A DNA stretch of 63,779 nt. Origin: an uncultured Lachnospiraceae bacterium. GTDB lineage: Bacteria > Bacillota > Clostridia > Lachnospirales > Lachnospiraceae. The notes under the pieces were generated by a model. The model was not told where the DNA came from. It worked only from the letters and a program-made list of their open reading frames with translations, and searched no databases. Shown piece after piece: positions 1-8,721 of the stretch. The stretch spans positions 1 through 63,779 of the forward strand of contig CAJUPT010000011.1 in the NCBI GenBank assembly GCA_910588405.1. The letters are read 5' to 3'. The number at the start of each line of letters is the position of its first letter. Position 1 is the stretch's first letter. The position numbers and the translations under genes are program-made.

Positions 1-50
1 GACCTACACCCTTAGCAGGGGCGCCTCTTCGGCCTCTTGAGTATTTCTCC
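1..50 (-). tRNA. tRNA-Ser(GCU), 5' part only
   Basis: Read on the minus strand from position 50, the sequence starts with acceptor GGAGAAA, then TA at positions 8-9, a D arm closed by CTC/GAG, and an anticodon stem CGCCC/GGGTG around the loop CTGCTAA, giving anticodon GCT (serine, AGC/AGU codons). The variable arm begins at AGGTC and the gene runs off the window edge, so the T arm and 3' acceptor strand cannot be seen. A consensus promoter lies about 70 bases upstream. Confidence 0.88.
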
Positions 51-122
51 GAATTCTAAGAAGCCTGATCTTTACTCGCTTCTTATCATTATTTAATTGG
101 TGCGTGATTTGACGCATTAACG

Positions 123-151
123 ATTATACTTGATATGGCAACTCTTGTCAA
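123..151 (-). promoter_or_regulatory. Consensus sigma-A promoter of the tRNA-Ser gene
   Basis: On the minus strand TTGACA (146-151) and TATAAT (123-128) are separated by exactly 17 bases, both hexamers perfect. Transcription would start near position 116 and reach the tRNA at position 50, leaving a leader of about 65 bases. Confidence 0.8.
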
Positions 152-273
152 CAACTTTTTTAATTATTTTTTCCTTTTCTGAAATTTCCTGATAAACAAA
201 GAATACTTCTTATATTTAAATATATAACAGTACTCCCCTGCCTTCCACGCAAAAGAGTACTGTCAATCACACA

Positions 274-949
274 CTAAGCCTTTACCGCTCCAATCTTGTT
301 TTTGCGGTATGCCATATTATATTTGCGGCACAGTCTGTCTTTTCCCAGCAGCGCCTCCGTCGCATAAATTGTCCCTATTACGTCTCTGCTTAAAGGGTCT
401 GCTATCACAGAATCCAGTCCGGCCTCCATAGCCAGCGCAAGAAAATTAACATTAACCAGTTTTCTGACAGTCATTCCGTAAGAAATATTGGAAAGCGCCG
501 CCGTCACATTTACCTCAGGACATATCTTCTTAATCTGTCGGATAGATTCAAAGAAATTTAATGCCGAATCATTTACGGCGGACAAAGCCAGCACCAAAGG
601 ATCAATATGCATCCGTACAGGAGCTATGCCATAAGAAGCAGCCTTTTCCAATAATATTTCCGCATTTTTACCTTTTTCTTCCAGTCATTTGCAGTTTTGG
701 AAATACTTTTACCAGCATCTGTGGATTAGGAGAATCGATGCAGATGGGTTTTGCGGCCACTTCCTGTACACAATCGATCAGCCAGCATAACGCATCATAT
801 TCCATTTCAGGCGACGTACCGGCGCACACGTCCAGATAATCGGCCCCCGCTTCTTCCTGATCAATGACCCTTTTCTGAATCAAAGCCCGATCCCTTTTTT
901 CAATTGCTTCGGCAATAGCCGGTATAGCTTCGTTTATTTTTTCTCCGAA
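274..949 (-). pseudogene. Decayed methyltetrahydrofolate:corrinoid methyltransferase
   Basis: Two pieces of one pterin-binding (DHPS-like TIM barrel) methyltransferase of the MtgA/AcsE type. The upstream piece, readable from position 949, carries FGEKINEAIPAIAEAI and then LDVCAGTSPEMEY and ICIDSPNP. The downstream piece (about 274-663) carries IAPVRMHIDPLVLALS, ALSNISYGM and IGTIYATEALLGKDR, the usual C-terminal half. From knowledge of the family, roughly 60 residues between KVFPKLQ and EKAASYG are missing, a stop (TAA) lies at the junction near 667, and the start codon is lost because the frame upstream of 949 meets a stop. Intact members move methyl groups between methyl-tetrahydrofolate and a corrinoid protein; no corrinoid protein gene is visible here. 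It is very unlikely to make an active enzyme. Confidence 0.85.
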
Positions 950-1086
950 TCATTAATTCGCTTACTGATTGTCGGCTGCCCTACAAACAGATTTTCCGCT
1001 GACTGAGACATATTCAGCGTTTCGGCAATATTTAAAAATGTAATAATCTGTGAAACTGTCAAATCCGAAAATTTTTGATCAGCCAT
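934..1086 (-). pseudogene. LysR-type regulator, N-terminal HTH fragment
   Basis: A 50-codon frame begins at ATG 1086 and stops at TAA 934-936. It contains ITFLNIAETLNMSQSAENL and FVGQPTISKRI, which matches the winged-HTH recognition region of LysR-family regulators (compare the usual pattern FLAVAETLNFTRAAEQLxISQPALS). Everything after the first 45 residues, including the effector-binding domain of about 230 residues, is missing. The frame runs into the start of the methyltransferase remnant in another reading frame, so a deletion appears to have joined the two genes near position 945. An intact HTH could still be translated, but a LysR fragment lacking the linker helix and effector domain would not be expected to regulate normally. 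Confidence 0.75.
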
Positions 1087-1160
1087 ATGCTATACCTCTT
1101 GTTTTATAAAAGAGAGTTTTAAATAATATCTTTAACAGCAAAACCGAAAAATTAATTTTT

Positions 1161-1193
1161 ACTCGGTTCCATCCGACTCGGTTTTAACCGAGT
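1161..1193. repeat. ACTCGGTT repeat with an 18-base near-palindrome
   Basis: ACTCGGTT occurs at 1161-1168 and again at 1176-1183, where it forms the inverted repeat ACTCGGTT-TT-AACCGAGT (1176-1193). It lies between the end of gyrA and the LysR fragment. It could be an operator left from the lost LysR gene or part of a gyrA terminator, but it lacks a clean T tract on the gyrA side. Confidence 0.5.
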
Positions 1194-1293
1194 AAAAATA
1201 AAACTGTAAGAAAAGCAGCCGGCAAAAAATTTGCTTGCTGCTTTATTTGAAATTTTTAAATTTCCTGATGATAACTAATTTATTTATTTTTTC

Positions 1294-3801
1294 CTAATTC
1301 TCGCTCTCCAGCTGTTCCTCCAGCTCCTGCACCACGGCGTCGGAATCCTTCTTGTCGTCTTCCCTTACCTTGGCGATGCTGGCGACGGTTACATTTTTCT
1401 CCAGATCCATATCAATCAGCTTCACGCCTGAGGTGATTCTGCCCAGGCTGGAGATATCCGATACGCCCATGCGGATGACGATGCCTTCTGTGTTGATAAT
1501 CATAATCTCCTGGTCGTCGTATACGGCTTTTACGCCTACGATATTTCCGGTCTTTTCATTAATCTTATAACACTTAATCCCTTTTCCGCCTCTGTTCTGG
1601 GCGGTAAATTCCTCCAGAAGCGTCCGTTTTCCCATACCGTTCTGAGACACGAACAGCAAAGCGCTGCCCTGGGTATTTAACTGCATGCCCACAATCTCGT
1701 CGTCATATTCCATCTTCATACCGATCACGCCCATGGAGGTTCTGCCGGTAGGGCGAACGCAGGACTCATGGAAACGGATACACTGGCCAAAAGCAGTCAC
1801 CAGGAATATATCCTTCTCATTGTTGGTAAATTTCACCTCGATCAGCTCGTCGTCGTCCCGCAGAGTGATGGCCTGCAGACCGGACTTTCTGATATTCATA
1901 AAGTCCGTAATATCTGTCTTTTTCACCATTCCCTTTTTCGTGGCCATAAACAGATATCTTCCCTGCTTATACTCTTTGATGGGAATCACGGCGGTAATCC
2001 GCTCTCCCGGCAGAAGCTGAAGCAGGTTGACGATGGCCGTTCCTCTGGCCGTTCGTCCGGCTTCGGGAATTTCATAGGTCTTCAGACGGTATACCCGCCC
2101 CGTATTTGTGAAAAACATCACAAAATGGTGGGTGGTAGTCATCATCAGATCTTCGATAAAATCTTCCTCCAGCGTCTGCATTCCCTTGATGCCTTTTCCG
2201 CCTCTGTGCTGGCTCTTGAAATTATTCACGGACATCCGTTTGATATAACCAAGCCGGGTCATGGCAATTACCACGGATTCGTCGGGAATTAGATCCTCAT
2301 CCACCAGATCACCGTCGTCATAGCCGATTTTGGTTCTTCTCTCGTCGCCGTATTTATCGGAAATCAACATGATTTCTTCCCGAATCACGCCCAGCAGCTT
2401 TTTCTCATCTGCCAGAATCGCCTTTAAGTACTCGATTTTTTCTTTCAGCTCCCTGTACTCATCCTCCAGTTTTTCCCGTTCCAGACCGGTCAGCGCACGG
2501 ATTCGCATATCAACGATGGCCTGTGCCTGAACGTCGCTTAGGGAGAACCGTTCCATTAACCGTTCTTTTGCCTCGGCAGTGGTACGGGAATTTCTGACAA
2601 TACTGATTACCTCGTCGATATGATCCAGGGCAATCAGCAGACCTTCCAAAATATGAGCCCGTTCTTCCGCTTTATTTAACTCATATTTTGTCCGTCTGGT
2701 AACAACTTCTTTTTGGTGATCCAGATAGTAGTGAAGCATCTGGGACAGATTTAAGACCTTCGGCTCATTGTTCACCAGCGCCAGCATAATCACGCCGAAG
2801 GTATCCTGAAGCTGCGTATGCTTGTACAGCTGATTCAGGATAATATTCGGATTTACATCCCGCCTGAGTTCGATGCAGATCCGCATTCCGGAACGGTCGG
2901 ACTCATCCCGCAGATCGGTGATGCCGTCCACCTTTTTTTCCTTGACCAGCTCGGCGATCTTCTCAATTAACCTGGCCTTATTCACCATATAAGGCAGTTC
3001 CGTGACGATAATCTTATTTTTGCCGTTGGGCATCGTCTCGATATTGGTCACGGCACGGACTCTGATTTTTCCCCTGCCGGTTCTGTAAGCCTGATCGATT
3101 CCATACCTGCCCAGAATTTCCGCTCCGGTAGGAAAATCAGGGCCTTTTACCAGTTCCAGAAGCTCCTCGATGGCGGTTTCCCTGTCTTCATTGACATAAT
3201 TGTCAATGATTTTCACCACGGCCTCAATGGTTTCCCGCATATTATGGGGCGGTATGTTGGTGGCCATACCCACGGCGATGCCGGTGGTGCCGTTGACCAG
3301 CAGATTGGGATATCTGGACGGGAGCACGGAGGGCTCCTTTTCCGTCTCGTCAAAGTTGGGGACGAAATCCACCGTGTTTTTATTGATGTCCGCCAGCATT
3401 TCCATGGAAATCTTGCTTAACCTTGCCTCGGTATAACGCATGGCGGCGGCCTCGTCGCCGTCCACGGAACCGAAATTGCCGTGGCCGTCTACCAGAGGAT
3501 ACCTGGTATTAAAGTCCTGGGCCAGCTTTACCAGCGCCTCATAGATGGAGCTGTCGCCGTGAGGATGATATTTACCCATGGTATCGCCGACGATACGGGC
3601 GCACTTACGATGGGGCTTATCAGGCCCGTTGTTCAGCTCGATCATTGAGTAAAGAATTCTTCTCTGTACCGGCTTTAAGCCGTCCCGCACATCGGGGAGC
3701 GCCCTGGCGGCGATTACGCTCATGGCATAATCGATGTAAGACGTCTCCATCGTTTTTTTCAGGTCCACCTCATGAACCTGATCGAAAATAGTCTGATCCA
3801 T
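1294..3801 (-). CDS. gyrA: DNA gyrase subunit A
   Basis: 835 residues, normal length. The breakage-reunion domain starts with the usual RALPDVRDGLKPVQRRIL; the catalytic tyrosine is Y123 in AAAMRYTEARL. The quinolone-resistance region reads YHPHGDSSIYEALVKLAQD, with S84 and E88 at the positions equivalent to E. coli S83 and D87, so no classical resistance change is seen. The C-terminal beta-pinwheel DNA-wrapping domain carries the GyrA box HRGGKGIKGMQ and a second RGGKGIK blade, followed by an acidic tail. With GyrB it forms the A2B2 enzyme that introduces negative supercoils. It follows gyrB by 77 bases on the same strand and is probably cotranscribed with it. Confidence 0.98.
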   Translation of the reverse strand: MDQTIFDQVHEVDLKKTMETSYIDYAMSVIAARALPDVRDGLKPVQRRILYSMIELNNGPDKPHRKCARIVGDTMGKYHPHGDSSIYEALVKLAQDFNTRYPLVDGHGNFGSVDGDEAAAMRYTEARLSKISMEMLADINKNTVDFVPNFDETEKEPSVLPSRYPNLLVNGTTGIAVGMATNIPPHNMRETIEAVVKIIDNYVNEDRETAIEELLELVKGPDFPTGAEILGRYGIDQAYRTGRGKIRVRAVTNIETMPNGKNKIIVTELPYMVNKARLIEKIAELVKEKKVDGITDLRDESDRSGMRICIELRRDVNPNIILNQLYKHTQLQDTFGVIMLALVNNEPKVLNLSQMLHYYLDHQKEVVTRRTKYELNKAEERAHILEGLLIALDHIDEVISIVRNSRTTAEAKERLMERFSLSDVQAQAIVDMRIRALTGLEREKLEDEYRELKEKIEYLKAILADEKKLLGVIREEIMLISDKYGDERRTKIGYDDGDLVDEDLIPDESVVIAMTRLGYIKRMSVNNFKSQHRGGKGIKGMQTLEEDFIEDLMMTTTHHFVMFFTNTGRVYRLKTYEIPEAGRTARGTAIVNLLQLLPGERITAVIPIKEYKQGRYLFMATKKGMVKKTDITDFMNIRKSGLQAITLRDDDELIEVKFTNNEKDIFLVTAFGQCIRFHESCVRPTGRTSMGVIGMKMEYDDEIVGMQLNTQGSALLFVSQNGMGKRTLLEEFTAQNRGGKGIKCYKINEKTGNIVGVKAVYDDQEIMIINTEGIVIRMGVSDISSLGRITSGVKLIDMDLEKNVTVASIAKVREDDKKDSDAVVQELEEQLESEN

Positions 3802-3878
3802 TGATCCTCCTATCTTATTTTAGTTCCGCTACAGTCCTTCCGATACCTGAACCGGCATAGGACTTCCGCTATTTTATT

Positions 3879-5792
3879 TTAAATATCCAGATTCTTCACA
3901 AATTTCGCGTTCGCCTCGATAAATTCCCGTCTTGGCTCTACCTTATCGCCCATCAGAGTCGTAAAGGTCAAATCGATATCCGTTGATTCCTCCTCGTTCA
4001 TGGTTACGCGAAGCAGAATCCGCCGTTCCGGGTCCATCGTGGTTTCCCACAGCTGAGAGGCATCCATTTCCCCCAGACCTTTATACCGCTGAATTTTGTT
4101 GTTATTATCCCGGCCGATTTCGGTGAGAATGCCGTTCAGCTCCTCATCACTGTAGGCATACCAGACATTTTTGTTTTTCTCTATCTTATACAACGGCGGC
4201 TGGGCCAGATAGACGTATCCCTGTTTGATCAGCTCCGGCATAAACCGGTACAAAAAGGTTAATAATAACGTACTGATATGGGCGCCGTCCACATCGGCAT
4301 CGGTCATAATGATAATCTTGTGATACCGCAGCTTTGTGATATCAAAATCCTCATGGATACCGGTTCCGAAAGCGGTAATCATGGCCTTGATCTCGGCATT
4401 GGCATAAATTCTGTCCAGCCTTGCCTTCTCCACGTTCAGAATCTTCCCCCGCAAGGGCAGAATGGCCTGGGTCGCCCTTGACCTGGCGGATTTTGCGGAG
4501 CCGCCGGCGGAATTTCCCTCCACGATATAGATCTCGCAGTTTTCCGGGTTTTTATCGGAGCAGTCCGCCAGTTTACCGGGAAGGGCCATGCCGTCAAGGG
4601 CTGTTTTTCTTCTGGTCAGGTCTCTGGCCTTTCTCGCCGCAGCCCGGGCACGCTGGGCTAAAATGGCTTTATCACAGATGGCTCTGGCCACCTGGGGATT
4701 CTGTTCCAGAAAATAAGTCAGCTGCTCGCTGACAATACTGTCCACGGCACCCCGGGCGTCGCTGTTGCCCAGCTTCTGTTTCGTTTGACCTTCAAACTGA
4801 GGGTCCTCGATTTTCACGCTGATAATGGTGGTCAGCCCCTCCCGGATATCTTCTCCGGCCAGCCCTCCTTCGCTTTCCTTTAACAGCTTATTCTTTTTGG
4901 CGTAATCATTAAAGGTTTTGGTCAGAGCGCTTTTAAACCCGGCCAGATGGGTACCGCCCTCGGGGGTTGTAATATTATTGACAAAGCTGTAGACGCTCTC
5001 ATTATAGGAATCATTATGCTGCATGGCCACTTCTACAATAATCTTGTCCTTTTCCCCCTCACAATAGATAATCTCATTGTAAAGAGGGGTAGTGCTTCGG
5101 TTCAGATACTGGACAAATTCCTTGATGCCGCCCTCATAATGGAAAGTTTTTTCCTGTCTCTCTCCCCGCTCATCGATCAGCGTGATCTTCAGCCCTTTGG
5201 TCAGAAAAGCCATTTCCCGCAGACGCTGCTTTAACACATTGTAATCGAACACCGTTTCTTCAAATATGCTGCCGTCCGCTTTAAAAGTAACTTTTGACCC
5301 ATGCCGATCTTCCGGACAGCTCCCTGTTTTTTTCAGGGAACTGACTACCTTTCCCCGTTCAAATTTTTCTTTATAGATATAACCTCCTGTAAAAATCTCC
5401 ACTTCCAGCCAGTCTGACAGAGCGTTGACCACGGAAGCGCCTACGCCGTGAAGGCCGCCGGATACTTTATAAGCGCCGCCGCCGAACTTGCCTCCGGCAT
5501 GAAGCTGGGTAAATATCACTTCCACGGCCGGAACGCCGGCCTTCGGATGAATATCTACAGGCATTCCGCGGCCGTTGTCGATCACCGTCACGGACTGATC
5601 CTGATGGACGGTCACTTCTATTTCCGTACAAAAGCCTGCCAGAGCCTCATCCACCGAATTATCTACAATCTCATATACCAGATGATGCAGTCCTCTGGCC
5701 GACGTGCTGCCGATGTACATACCCGGTCTTTTTCGCACCGCCTCGAGTCCTTCCAGTATCTGTATTTGTTCCGCATTGTAATCTGCGCTCAT
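3879..5792 (-). CDS. gyrB: DNA gyrase subunit B
   Basis: 637 residues, the length usual for Gram-positive GyrB lacking the proteobacterial insert. The GHKL ATPase domain shows VRKRPGMYIGST, EIVDNSVDEAL and VIDNGRGMPV; the transducer domain follows; the TOPRIM metal-binding motifs are YIVEGNSAGGSAKSAR and IIMTDADVDGAHI; the tail has YKGLGEMDASQLWETTMDP. It supplies the ATPase and the metal centre of gyrase. It lies 78 bases downstream of recF and upstream of gyrA in the classical Firmicutes origin order. Confidence 0.98.
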   Translation of the reverse strand: MSADYNAEQIQILEGLEAVRKRPGMYIGSTSARGLHHLVYEIVDNSVDEALAGFCTEIEVTVHQDQSVTVIDNGRGMPVDIHPKAGVPAVEVIFTQLHAGGKFGGGAYKVSGGLHGVGASVVNALSDWLEVEIFTGGYIYKEKFERGKVVSSLKKTGSCPEDRHGSKVTFKADGSIFEETVFDYNVLKQRLREMAFLTKGLKITLIDERGERQEKTFHYEGGIKEFVQYLNRSTTPLYNEIIYCEGEKDKIIVEVAMQHNDSYNESVYSFVNNITTPEGGTHLAGFKSALTKTFNDYAKKNKLLKESEGGLAGEDIREGLTTIISVKIEDPQFEGQTKQKLGNSDARGAVDSIVSEQLTYFLEQNPQVARAICDKAILAQRARAAARKARDLTRRKTALDGMALPGKLADCSDKNPENCEIYIVEGNSAGGSAKSARSRATQAILPLRGKILNVEKARLDRIYANAEIKAMITAFGTGIHEDFDITKLRYHKIIIMTDADVDGAHISTLLLTFLYRFMPELIKQGYVYLAQPPLYKIEKNKNVWYAYSDEELNGILTEIGRDNNNKIQRYKGLGEMDASQLWETTMDPERRILLRVTMNEEESTDIDLTFTTLMGDKVEPRREFIEANAKFVKNLDI

Positions 5793-5870
5793 AAATACCT
5801 CCGTCTCTGCTAAATTATGATTTGAAAGTCTAGTGTTCAGTGTGCTTTTTGGCCTGTAATCAAAAACACA

Positions 5871-6956
5871 CTAATTTTTGCAGGCTACGGTTCCATGTTC
5901 CACCTGAAAGATTTTATCCATCTGAAACCTGTCATTTACAAAATCATCCAGTCCCGTACAGGTAATCAGCGTCTGAATATGGGATATACTGTTTAATAAC
6001 TGATTTTGCCGTTTACTGTCCAGCTCTGACAACACGTCGTCCAGCAAAAGCACCGGTTCATCCTTCGCCACCTCCTCTACCAGCCTGATTTCGGAAAGCT
6101 TTAAAGACAATGCCGCCGTTCTCTGCTGTCCCTGGGAACCGAATTTTCTGATATCCATGCCGTTTACCAGAAAACAGATATCGTCCCTGTGAGGACCGTT
6201 CAGCGTAGATTTCTGTCTCAGATCTCTTTCACGGCCCGTTTCCAGGACGGATTCAAAAGCTTCCTCCGTCACATTCGGTTCATACCGAATCAATAGTTTC
6301 TCTTTTCCTTCGGTCAGCCGGTCATGCACTTCCGTAATGATTTCATTGAGCTGATCTACAAACCTTCTTCGCTCCTGAATAATATTTCTCCCATAGCGCA
6401 CCATCTGCATATCCCAGATCTGCAGCGTATCCATGGTCTCCGGCTTATAAGACAAATCCTTCAACAGCTTATTCCGCTGAAGAACCACTTTGTTATAAGA
6501 TGACAGCCGGCTTGTATAGACCGGATTCAGCTGACACAGCTCCATATCAATAAAATGCCGACGCTCCGCAGGACCGTTTTTGATAATTCCCAGATCCTCC
6601 GGAGAAAAAAAAATCACATGGGCGATTCCCAAAAGCTCGCTGGCTTTGCGAATCGGAACGCCGTTAATCGCGATACCCTTTGGTTTATTTTTCTTTAAAT
6701 GCATGTCGATACGGTAATCCAGTCCTCTGCGGTTCAGAATCATCTTCAGATGAGATTCTTCTTTCTCAAACCGGATTACCTCTTTATCCTTGCTGCCCCG
6801 GTGAGATTTTGTCGTGCTGCATACATAGATTGCCTCCAGGATATTTGTCTTTCCCTGAGCGTTATCTCCGTAAAAGATATTGGTTCCCTCATGCAGCGCA
6901 AGGCACATCCTGTCATAATTTCTGTAATCGCTTATATCCAGTGATTTAATGATCAT
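5871..6956 (-). CDS. recF: DNA replication and repair protein RecF
   Basis: 361 residues. An SMC-like ABC ATPase head: Walker A GDNAQGKTNILEAI near residue 30, signature GSQGQQRTAALSLKLSE near residue 275, and Walker B PVLLLDDVLSELD near residue 302. RecF helps load RecA at gapped DNA together with RecO and RecR. Its start overlaps the end of the upstream S4-domain gene by 11 bases, which points to translational coupling. The order S4 protein-recF-gyrB-gyrA is the standard Firmicutes arrangement. Confidence 0.97.
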   Translation of the reverse strand: MIIKSLDISDYRNYDRMCLALHEGTNIFYGDNAQGKTNILEAIYVCSTTKSHRGSKDKEVIRFEKEESHLKMILNRRGLDYRIDMHLKKNKPKGIAINGVPIRKASELLGIAHVIFFSPEDLGIIKNGPAERRHFIDMELCQLNPVYTSRLSSYNKVVLQRNKLLKDLSYKPETMDTLQIWDMQMVRYGRNIIQERRRFVDQLNEIITEVHDRLTEGKEKLLIRYEPNVTEEAFESVLETGRERDLRQKSTLNGPHRDDICFLVNGMDIRKFGSQGQQRTAALSLKLSEIRLVEEVAKDEPVLLLDDVLSELDSKRQNQLLNSISHIQTLITCTGLDDFVNDRFQMDKIFQVEHGTVACKN

Positions 6957-7173
6957 GTTCTTTTATCCGAATGCTTTTTCCCTGATAAGAAACCACATCC
7001 TGAGGATACAGCTTTTTCCCTCTCTGTAACTGTGTTTCGCCATTCACGGTAACTAAGCCGTCCAAAATCACCTGTTTGGCCTCCGCTCCGGATTCCACCA
7101 GGCCGCAGGCTTTTAATGCCTGGCCAAGTTTGATAAATTCATCTTTTAATATCAGTTCTTCCATATCATCCAT
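6946..7173 (-). CDS. S4-domain RNA-binding protein, YaaA/RlbA type
   Basis: 75 residues made almost entirely of one S4 RNA-binding fold: IKLGQALKACGLVESGAEAK, then VILDGLVTVNGETQLQRGKKL. The small S4 protein between dnaN and recF is conserved across Firmicutes (YaaA of Bacillus, unrelated to the peroxide-stress YaaA at 46746). It is thought to act in ribosome assembly, but its exact function is not evident from sequence. An alternative start four codons in is possible; the stop overlaps recF. Confidence 0.93.
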   Translation of the reverse strand: MDDMEELILKDEFIKLGQALKACGLVESGAEAKQVILDGLVTVNGETQLQRGKKLYPQDVVSYQGKSIRIKEHDH

Positions 7174-7353
7174 TTCTTCAATCTTTTAATAAACAGCCAA
7201 CAGTTAAGTTAGAACCAATAAATGATCTCATATACTCCCAAAACTTAAGCATAGCCACTATTATGTCTGTGTTTGTAAGCGGCACTTTCAGAAAAATAGC
7301 CTGCAAAGTTTGCCAGATATGAACCAGACAGAATACCAGCCGATTTCGTCAGA

Positions 7354-8469
7354 TTAGGAATAATTCGCCGGAAGGAAATTCACAGGAAGAATCAGATAAA
7401 TATAGCTTCCCTTTTCATCTTTAATAAAGCAGGGCGCTTTGGCATTGGTCATATACAGATCAATCTCCTCATCATCAATTACCCGCAAAGCGTCAATCAC
7501 ATATCTGGGATTAAATCCGATCATCAGATCCTTTCCCTGCTTCTGTACCGGCATATCCTCCCGCATGGAGCCCAGGGAAGAATTTAAACTGATTTCCAGC
7601 TTCTCATCTTCAAAATTCAAAACAATAGGCTTATTATCATTTTCCCGAACCAAAAGGACAGATCGTTCCAGACCGCCAAGCAGTTCTTTTTTATTTATTC
7701 TTACCTTTGTTTCATAATTATCTGATAACATCTGATTTACTCTGAAATATTCTCCCTCAATCAGTCTCGATACAACAATTGTATTATCAAATTCAAAGCA
7801 GATATGATTTCCCGTAAAAAAGATATAAACGTCCTGATCTACATCGCCGGACAGAATCTTACTGACCTCGTTCAATGTTTTTCCGGGCACAATTACCTTT
7901 TGATCAGGATAGTTATCTTTTAAAATTACATTTCTGATCGAAATACGATGTCCGTCCAGAGCCACTACCCGCAGTGTATTTTCATTGATTTCAAACAGCT
8001 CGCCTGTCATGATTTTATTCACATCATTAGCAGCTATGGAAAAGATGGTCTGTCTGATTACCTCTTTCAGTGTAAACTGTGACAGGCAGACGTAACTGCC
8101 TTTTTCAATATCGGGCAGATAAGAAAATTCTTCTCCTGATTGTCCTGGAATGCGGAGTTTCGATTTTTCACAGGAAATTGTCAGTAAAAAGTTTTCATCC
8201 GATTCAATCGTCACATCATTATCCGGAAGTTTTCTGATAATTTCGGAAAACAGCTTTGCATTAATGGCAATTTTTCCCTTTCCTAAAATATTCCCTTCTA
8301 TCGTTGTTTCAATACCTAATTCCATATCGTTTGCCGTCAGTTTAATGTTCGTATCCTCAGCATCAATCAGAATACATTCTAAAATCGGCATCGTTGATTT
8401 TGAAGAAACTGCCTTCAACACGATATTGAGTCCGTTTAACAGTGCAGGTTTTTGAAAGATGATTTTCAT
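7354..8469 (-). CDS. dnaN: DNA polymerase III sliding clamp, beta subunit
   Basis: 371 residues, three-domain clamp length. It starts MKIIFQKPALLNGLNIVLKA and ends with the conserved YLILPVNF in the hydrophobic partner-binding region. The dimeric ring tethers DNA polymerase III to DNA. The gene follows dnaA by about 250 bases that contain DnaA boxes, and is separated by 180 bases from the S4 gene; that gap shows no gene or obvious terminator. Confidence 0.98.
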   Translation of the reverse strand: MKIIFQKPALLNGLNIVLKAVSSKSTMPILECILIDAEDTNIKLTANDMELGIETTIEGNILGKGKIAINAKLFSEIIRKLPDNDVTIESDENFLLTISCEKSKLRIPGQSGEEFSYLPDIEKGSYVCLSQFTLKEVIRQTIFSIAANDVNKIMTGELFEINENTLRVVALDGHRISIRNVILKDNYPDQKVIVPGKTLNEVSKILSGDVDQDVYIFFTGNHICFEFDNTIVVSRLIEGEYFRVNQMLSDNYETKVRINKKELLGGLERSVLLVRENDNKPIVLNFEDEKLEISLNSSLGSMREDMPVQKQGKDLMIGFNPRYVIDALRVIDDEEIDLYMTNAKAPCFIKDEKGSYIYLILPVNFLPANYS

Positions 8470-8543
8470 GGATTGTGTATAACTCCTTTCGGCGATCAGT
8501 GAGGGAATGATTATATTTTTTCAGCAGTAGTAATAGTCGGGGC

Positions 8544-8719
8544 TGTGGATAGGTGTATAAGTCCGGTTTTGTCAGTAAAAATCAGTATTTTTGAAACGTA
8601 TAACCTTGTGGACAACCTAACTTTAAGCTCGGGATAACGGTAAGGTTGTCCACATTAAAAATTTTATTCACAATCGTACACATTTTATCCACAGAGAATG
8701 AACCTGAATTTGTGGATGA
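8544..8719. other. Downstream half of oriC: DnaA-box cluster between dnaA and dnaN
   Basis: The dnaA-dnaN spacer holds one perfect DnaA box, TTATCCACA (8685-8693), and close variants: TGTGGATAG (8544-8552), TGTGGACAA (8607-8615), TTGTCCACA (8646-8654), TTATTCACA (8664-8672) and TGTGGATGA (8711-8719). In Bacillus and relatives a bipartite origin has DnaA boxes on both sides of dnaA, with unwinding on the dnaN side. The second cluster here lies upstream of dnaA at 10362-10528. Confidence 0.8.
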
Positions 8720-8721
8720 AG

